The notes under the pieces were generated by a model that made no database searches, was not told where the DNA came from, and worked only from the letters and a program-made list of their open reading frames with translations. From an uncultured Eubacteriales bacterium (lineage in GTDB: Bacteria > Bacillota > Clostridia > Oscillospirales > Oscillospiraceae): a stretch of DNA of 15,568 nt. The first letter of the stretch is position 1. Each line of letters starts with the position of its first letter. The stretch covers positions 1 through 15,568 of the forward strand of contig USPI01000014.1 of assembly GCA_900556535.1 (NCBI GenBank), written 5' to 3'. Made by a program: the position numbers and the translations under genes. Below are positions 13,141-15,568 of this stretch, piece by piece.

Positions 13141-14754
13141 TTATTTCGTTATTTTTCTTATCAGCTTTCGCATATCAGAAGCGTAGGTGCGAAGCTCCGA
13201 ATTCGGTCTGCCCTCGCAGCCGCGCACGGCGTTGAGCAGCTCCTCGGCGATGGCAAGAAGCTCGGCAAACAGCGGATTGCGGCTGCGCGCCTGAGAAGGC
13301 TGCGGAGCCTTGCGCTTGACGGGGATGCCCTCGGTTATGACGGTGAACTCTCCCGCGGCAAGGTCAAACGCCGTGCCGCTGTACGGAGCGAACGCTTTGT
13401 AGCCCAGCTCGTTATTTAAGCAGGCGGTGAAGCTGTCCGCACTTTCGGGGTCGCCGTGGTTAACGAACACCGTTTGCGGCTTCTCGCTGAAGCCCATGAG
13501 CCACGCGATGAGCCCGCGCTTATCCGCGTGTCCGCTCACGCCGGGCAGCGCCGTTATCTCCGCCTTCACCTCGATCTCCTCGTTAAACAGCTTGACGCTC
13601 TGCGCGCCGTCAACGAGCGCCCTGCCGAGAGTACCGACGGCCTGATAGCCCACGAACAGCACCAGACACTCCTTGCGCCAGAGATTATGCTTGAGATGGT
13701 GGCGTATGCGTCCCGCGTCGCACATTCCGGACGCGGAAATGATGACCTTCGGCGTTTTGTCCTCGTTTATCGCCTTGGACTCCTCCTGGCTGACCGCAAG
13801 ATGCAGCCCGTCAAAGCACAGGGGATTTTCGCCCGAGCGTATGATCGCCTTCATTTCCTCGTCAACGTAGCTCGTGTCGCACTGCAAAAACACCTTTGTC
13901 GCCTCGATAGCGAGCGGGCTGTCAACGTAGACCGGAAAGCTCCCGTGCCCCGTGACGAGGCCGCGGTTTTTGATCTCGCGTATGAAATACAGCATCTCCT
14001 GCGTCCTGCCAACGGCAAAGGCGGGGATGACCACGTTGCCGCCGCGGTCGAGGGTGCGCTGGATGTACTGCGAAAGGCTCGCTATGTAGTCCGGGCGCTC
14101 ATCCGTGTGATTGCGGTCGCCGTAGGTGGACTCGATGACGAGGTAATCGGTTTTGCCGACGTGCTTGGGGTCGCTGAGTATGGGCTGCGAAAGATTGCCC
14201 ACGTCGCCGGAGAAGGTTATCTTCCGCTCCGTGCCGTTTTCGTTCAGCCATATTTCGATCGCCGCCGAGCCGAGCAGATGCCCCACATCCGTAAAGCGTA
14301 TCGTCACGGCGTCGTTTACCTGCACGGGCACCGCGTATTCGCACGGGCGCAGCAGCTTCATGAGCCCGTCAACGTCGTCAAGGTCGTAAAGCGGCTCAAC
14401 GGCCCCCTCGCCGCGGCGCATCGCCTTGCGGGTCTTCCACTCGGCCTCCGACATCTGGATATGCGCACAGTCGCGCAGCATGATATCCAGCAGCGAGCAG
14501 GTGGCGGCGGTCGCATATACCGCGCCGCGGAAGCCGTTTTTATACAAAAGCGGCAGCAGGCCGGAATGGTCTATATGCGCGTGGGTCACGAGCGCGAAGT
14601 CGAGCATGGACGCCGCAACGGGCAGCTCCTGATTTTCAAAAATGTCCTTGCCCTGCTCCATGCCGCAGTCAACAACGCCCTTTTTATCCCCGATTTCGAG
14701 CAGGGTGCAGCTTCCCGTCACCTCATGGGCAGCGCCTAAAAACGTAAGCTTCAT
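13141..14754 (-). CDS. MBL-fold metallohydrolase with beta-CASP domain, RNase-like (YSH1/CPSF family)
   Basis: 537 residues. The metallo-beta-lactamase part has the zinc motif HAHIDH (58-63), further ligands H159 in DVGHLLG and D184 in SGDVGN, and ESTYGDRNH (208-216, beta-CASP motif A). The inserted beta-CASP domain includes VIPAFAVGRTQEML (242-255) and ISASGMCDAGRIRHHL (339-354). The chain returns to the MBL core with SGHAD (407-411) and VNHGD (431-435), the motif B and C histidines. About 57 residues follow as a basic, helical C-terminal extension. Family members are endo- or exoribonucleases acting on RNA, but this group is poorly characterised in Clostridia, and the substrate cannot be named; it is not RNase J by layout. 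A longer frame to 14844 overlaps the upstream gene; the ATG at 14754 has AAAGGA upstream and begins directly with the MBL fold. Confidence 0.88.
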   Translation of the reverse strand: MKLTFLGAAHEVTGSCTLLEIGDKKGVVDCGMEQGKDIFENQELPVAASMLDFALVTHAHIDHSGLLPLLYKNGFRGAVYATAATCSLLDIMLRDCAHIQMSEAEWKTRKAMRRGEGAVEPLYDLDDVDGLMKLLRPCEYAVPVQVNDAVTIRFTDVGHLLGSAAIEIWLNENGTERKITFSGDVGNLSQPILSDPKHVGKTDYLVIESTYGDRNHTDERPDYIASLSQYIQRTLDRGGNVVIPAFAVGRTQEMLYFIREIKNRGLVTGHGSFPVYVDSPLAIEATKVFLQCDTSYVDEEMKAIIRSGENPLCFDGLHLAVSQEESKAINEDKTPKVIISASGMCDAGRIRHHLKHNLWRKECLVLFVGYQAVGTLGRALVDGAQSVKLFNEEIEVKAEITALPGVSGHADKRGLIAWLMGFSEKPQTVFVNHGDPESADSFTACLNNELGYKAFAPYSGTAFDLAAGEFTVITEGIPVKRKAPQPSQARSRNPLFAELLAIAEELLNAVRGCEGRPNSELRTYASDMRKLIRKITK

Positions 14755-14767
14755 TTTTCCTTTCGCC

Positions 14768-15568
14768 TCACAGTTCCGGAGTCCATCCGTCGCCAAAGGG
14801 GTCATCCTGCGCGGGACGGGTGAGCTCAACATAATATCCGGCATAGCTCAGATCCATGTACGGCAGCACGAAAAACTGCACGAACACGCCGAGACCGATG
14901 ACGTTGAGAAATTCCGTCGCAAAGGACGGGGACATATACTCTGCAAGCGTAATGCCGAGCGACACGGCAAGCGCCACGAGCATCAGCCAGCCTATAAAGC
15001 TGAGATCGAAGCAGAAAAGCTCCCATTTGTGCCCCTTCATGATGCGCTTGCTCTCGTTTATGCAGGCAAGCGGGTCCATTTCGGGGTGCTCCAGCAGCAG
15101 GTAGAGCGACATACGGTAGCGGTAAGCCGCGATGATGCCGGGAATGACAAACAGCAGCGACCACAGAAAGACGAATATCGCCTGAAGTATCGACAGCCAG
15201 ATAACGCGCCAAAACATACCGAAGCCGTCAAAGAGGTTCCAATAGCTCGACTGTCTTGCGCGAACGGTGTTGAGGCAGAAGATCGCAAAGCCCGCTCCGA
15301 GCACTATGCTCACGATCTCGATCGCAATGTTAAGGAGCACGGCGGCGGGGCTCGGCGCAGCCTTCTCAAGCAGATACATCACCCGGCTCTCGTCGAGCAC
15401 ATCGCCCTGCGAGAGGATGGACTGCATCTCCATGCGGTAGCTTCCGACGAGCTTATACGACAGATAGCTGAGCAGTGCGCTGACGAAAATGAAGATGATC
15501 GCCATCAGCACGGGCTTGGGGTCGGCGGTTTTTATGAGTGTTTTTGACTGAGCCTTGATCTGTTTTCT
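14768..15568 (-). CDS. DUF975 family integral membrane protein, N-terminus cut by the window edge
   Basis: 266 residues are visible and the frame is open to the edge. The first visible residues, RKQIKAQSKTLIK, resemble the start of DUF975 proteins, so probably only a few residues are missing. A GTG at 15511 is not the start, because that would cut into the N-terminal segment before the first membrane helix. About five or six hydrophobic segments follow, including WRVIWLSILQAIFVFLWSLL and FVIPGIIAAYRYRMSLYLL, then the conserved cytoplasmic signature DPLACINESKRIMKGHKWELF typical of the family, and a short acidic C-terminus. The function of the family is unknown. It is 13 bases upstream of the MBL gene and likely shares its transcript; no functional link is known. 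Confidence 0.85.
   Translation of the reverse strand, partial: RKQIKAQSKTLIKTADPKPVLMAIIFIFVSALLSYLSYKLVGSYRMEMQSILSQGDVLDESRVMYLLEKAAPSPAAVLLNIAIEIVSIVLGAGFAIFCLNTVRARQSSYWNLFDGFGMFWRVIWLSILQAIFVFLWSLLFVIPGIIAAYRYRMSLYLLLEHPEMDPLACINESKRIMKGHKWELFCFDLSFIGWLMLVALAVSLGITLAEYMSPSFATEFLNVIGLGVFVQFFVLPYMDLSYAGYYVELTRPAQDDPFGDGWTPEL

Noticed and set aside
13456..14739. A 427-codon open frame on the plus strand opposite the MBL/beta-CASP gene
   Set aside because: It lies wholly antisense to a gene with clear catalytic motifs, its translation is rich in Arg, His, Ala and Val with no recognisable domain, and long antisense frames are expected in GC-rich coding DNA.

Overview
The window looks like chromosomal DNA from a GC-rich member of the Clostridia (Firmicutes), probably an Oscillospiraceae/Ruminococcaceae-type gut anaerobe. 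This rests on purine-rich Shine-Dalgarno sites before nearly every gene, Clostridia-style variants of the aromatic enzymes (for example the GGGHFSGR motif of chorismate synthase), a regulatory CBS-type pyrophosphatase, a DUF975 membrane protein and a Clostridia-type ABC exporter permease. The lineage is an inference from protein style; there is no rRNA or other marker gene.

Layout. Bases 1-1773 (+) hold the 3' end of an ABC transporter ATPase gene and its overlapping permease gene. A 30-base perfect palindrome (1790-1819) between the convergent units can terminate transcription from both sides. Bases 1824-11009 (-) are one tightly packed nine-gene operon, in transcription order: pheA (chorismate mutase-prephenate dehydratase), aroB, aroC, a fused aroE-aroK, aroQ, aroA, tyrA, a class I DAHP synthase and a PLP aminotransferase. 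Neighbouring genes overlap by up to 14 bases or are at most 12 bases apart. Together they encode every step from erythrose-4-phosphate plus PEP to chorismate and on to phenylalanine and tyrosine; no tryptophan-branch gene is present.

Bases 11010-11402 hold no long gene but carry the most interesting element: a consensus promoter (TTGACA-17-TATAAT), then a leader of about 295 nt with a 44-codon ORF in which 7 of codons 28-37 are Phe or Tyr, a terminator-like hairpin inside that ORF, a 13-bp potential antiterminator whose 5' arm spans the leader stop codon, and an intrinsic terminator 31 bases before pheA. This reads as a ribosome-mediated transcription attenuator sensing Phe/Tyr supply. No T-box sequence was seen.

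Upstream (all -) are a CBS/DRTGG-containing family II pyrophosphatase gene (11403-13016) with its own promoter, a terminator (13079-13109), an MBL/beta-CASP RNase-like gene (13141-14754) and a DUF975 membrane protein gene running off the right edge. No tRNA, rRNA, CRISPR array, insertion sequence or other mobile element was recognised.
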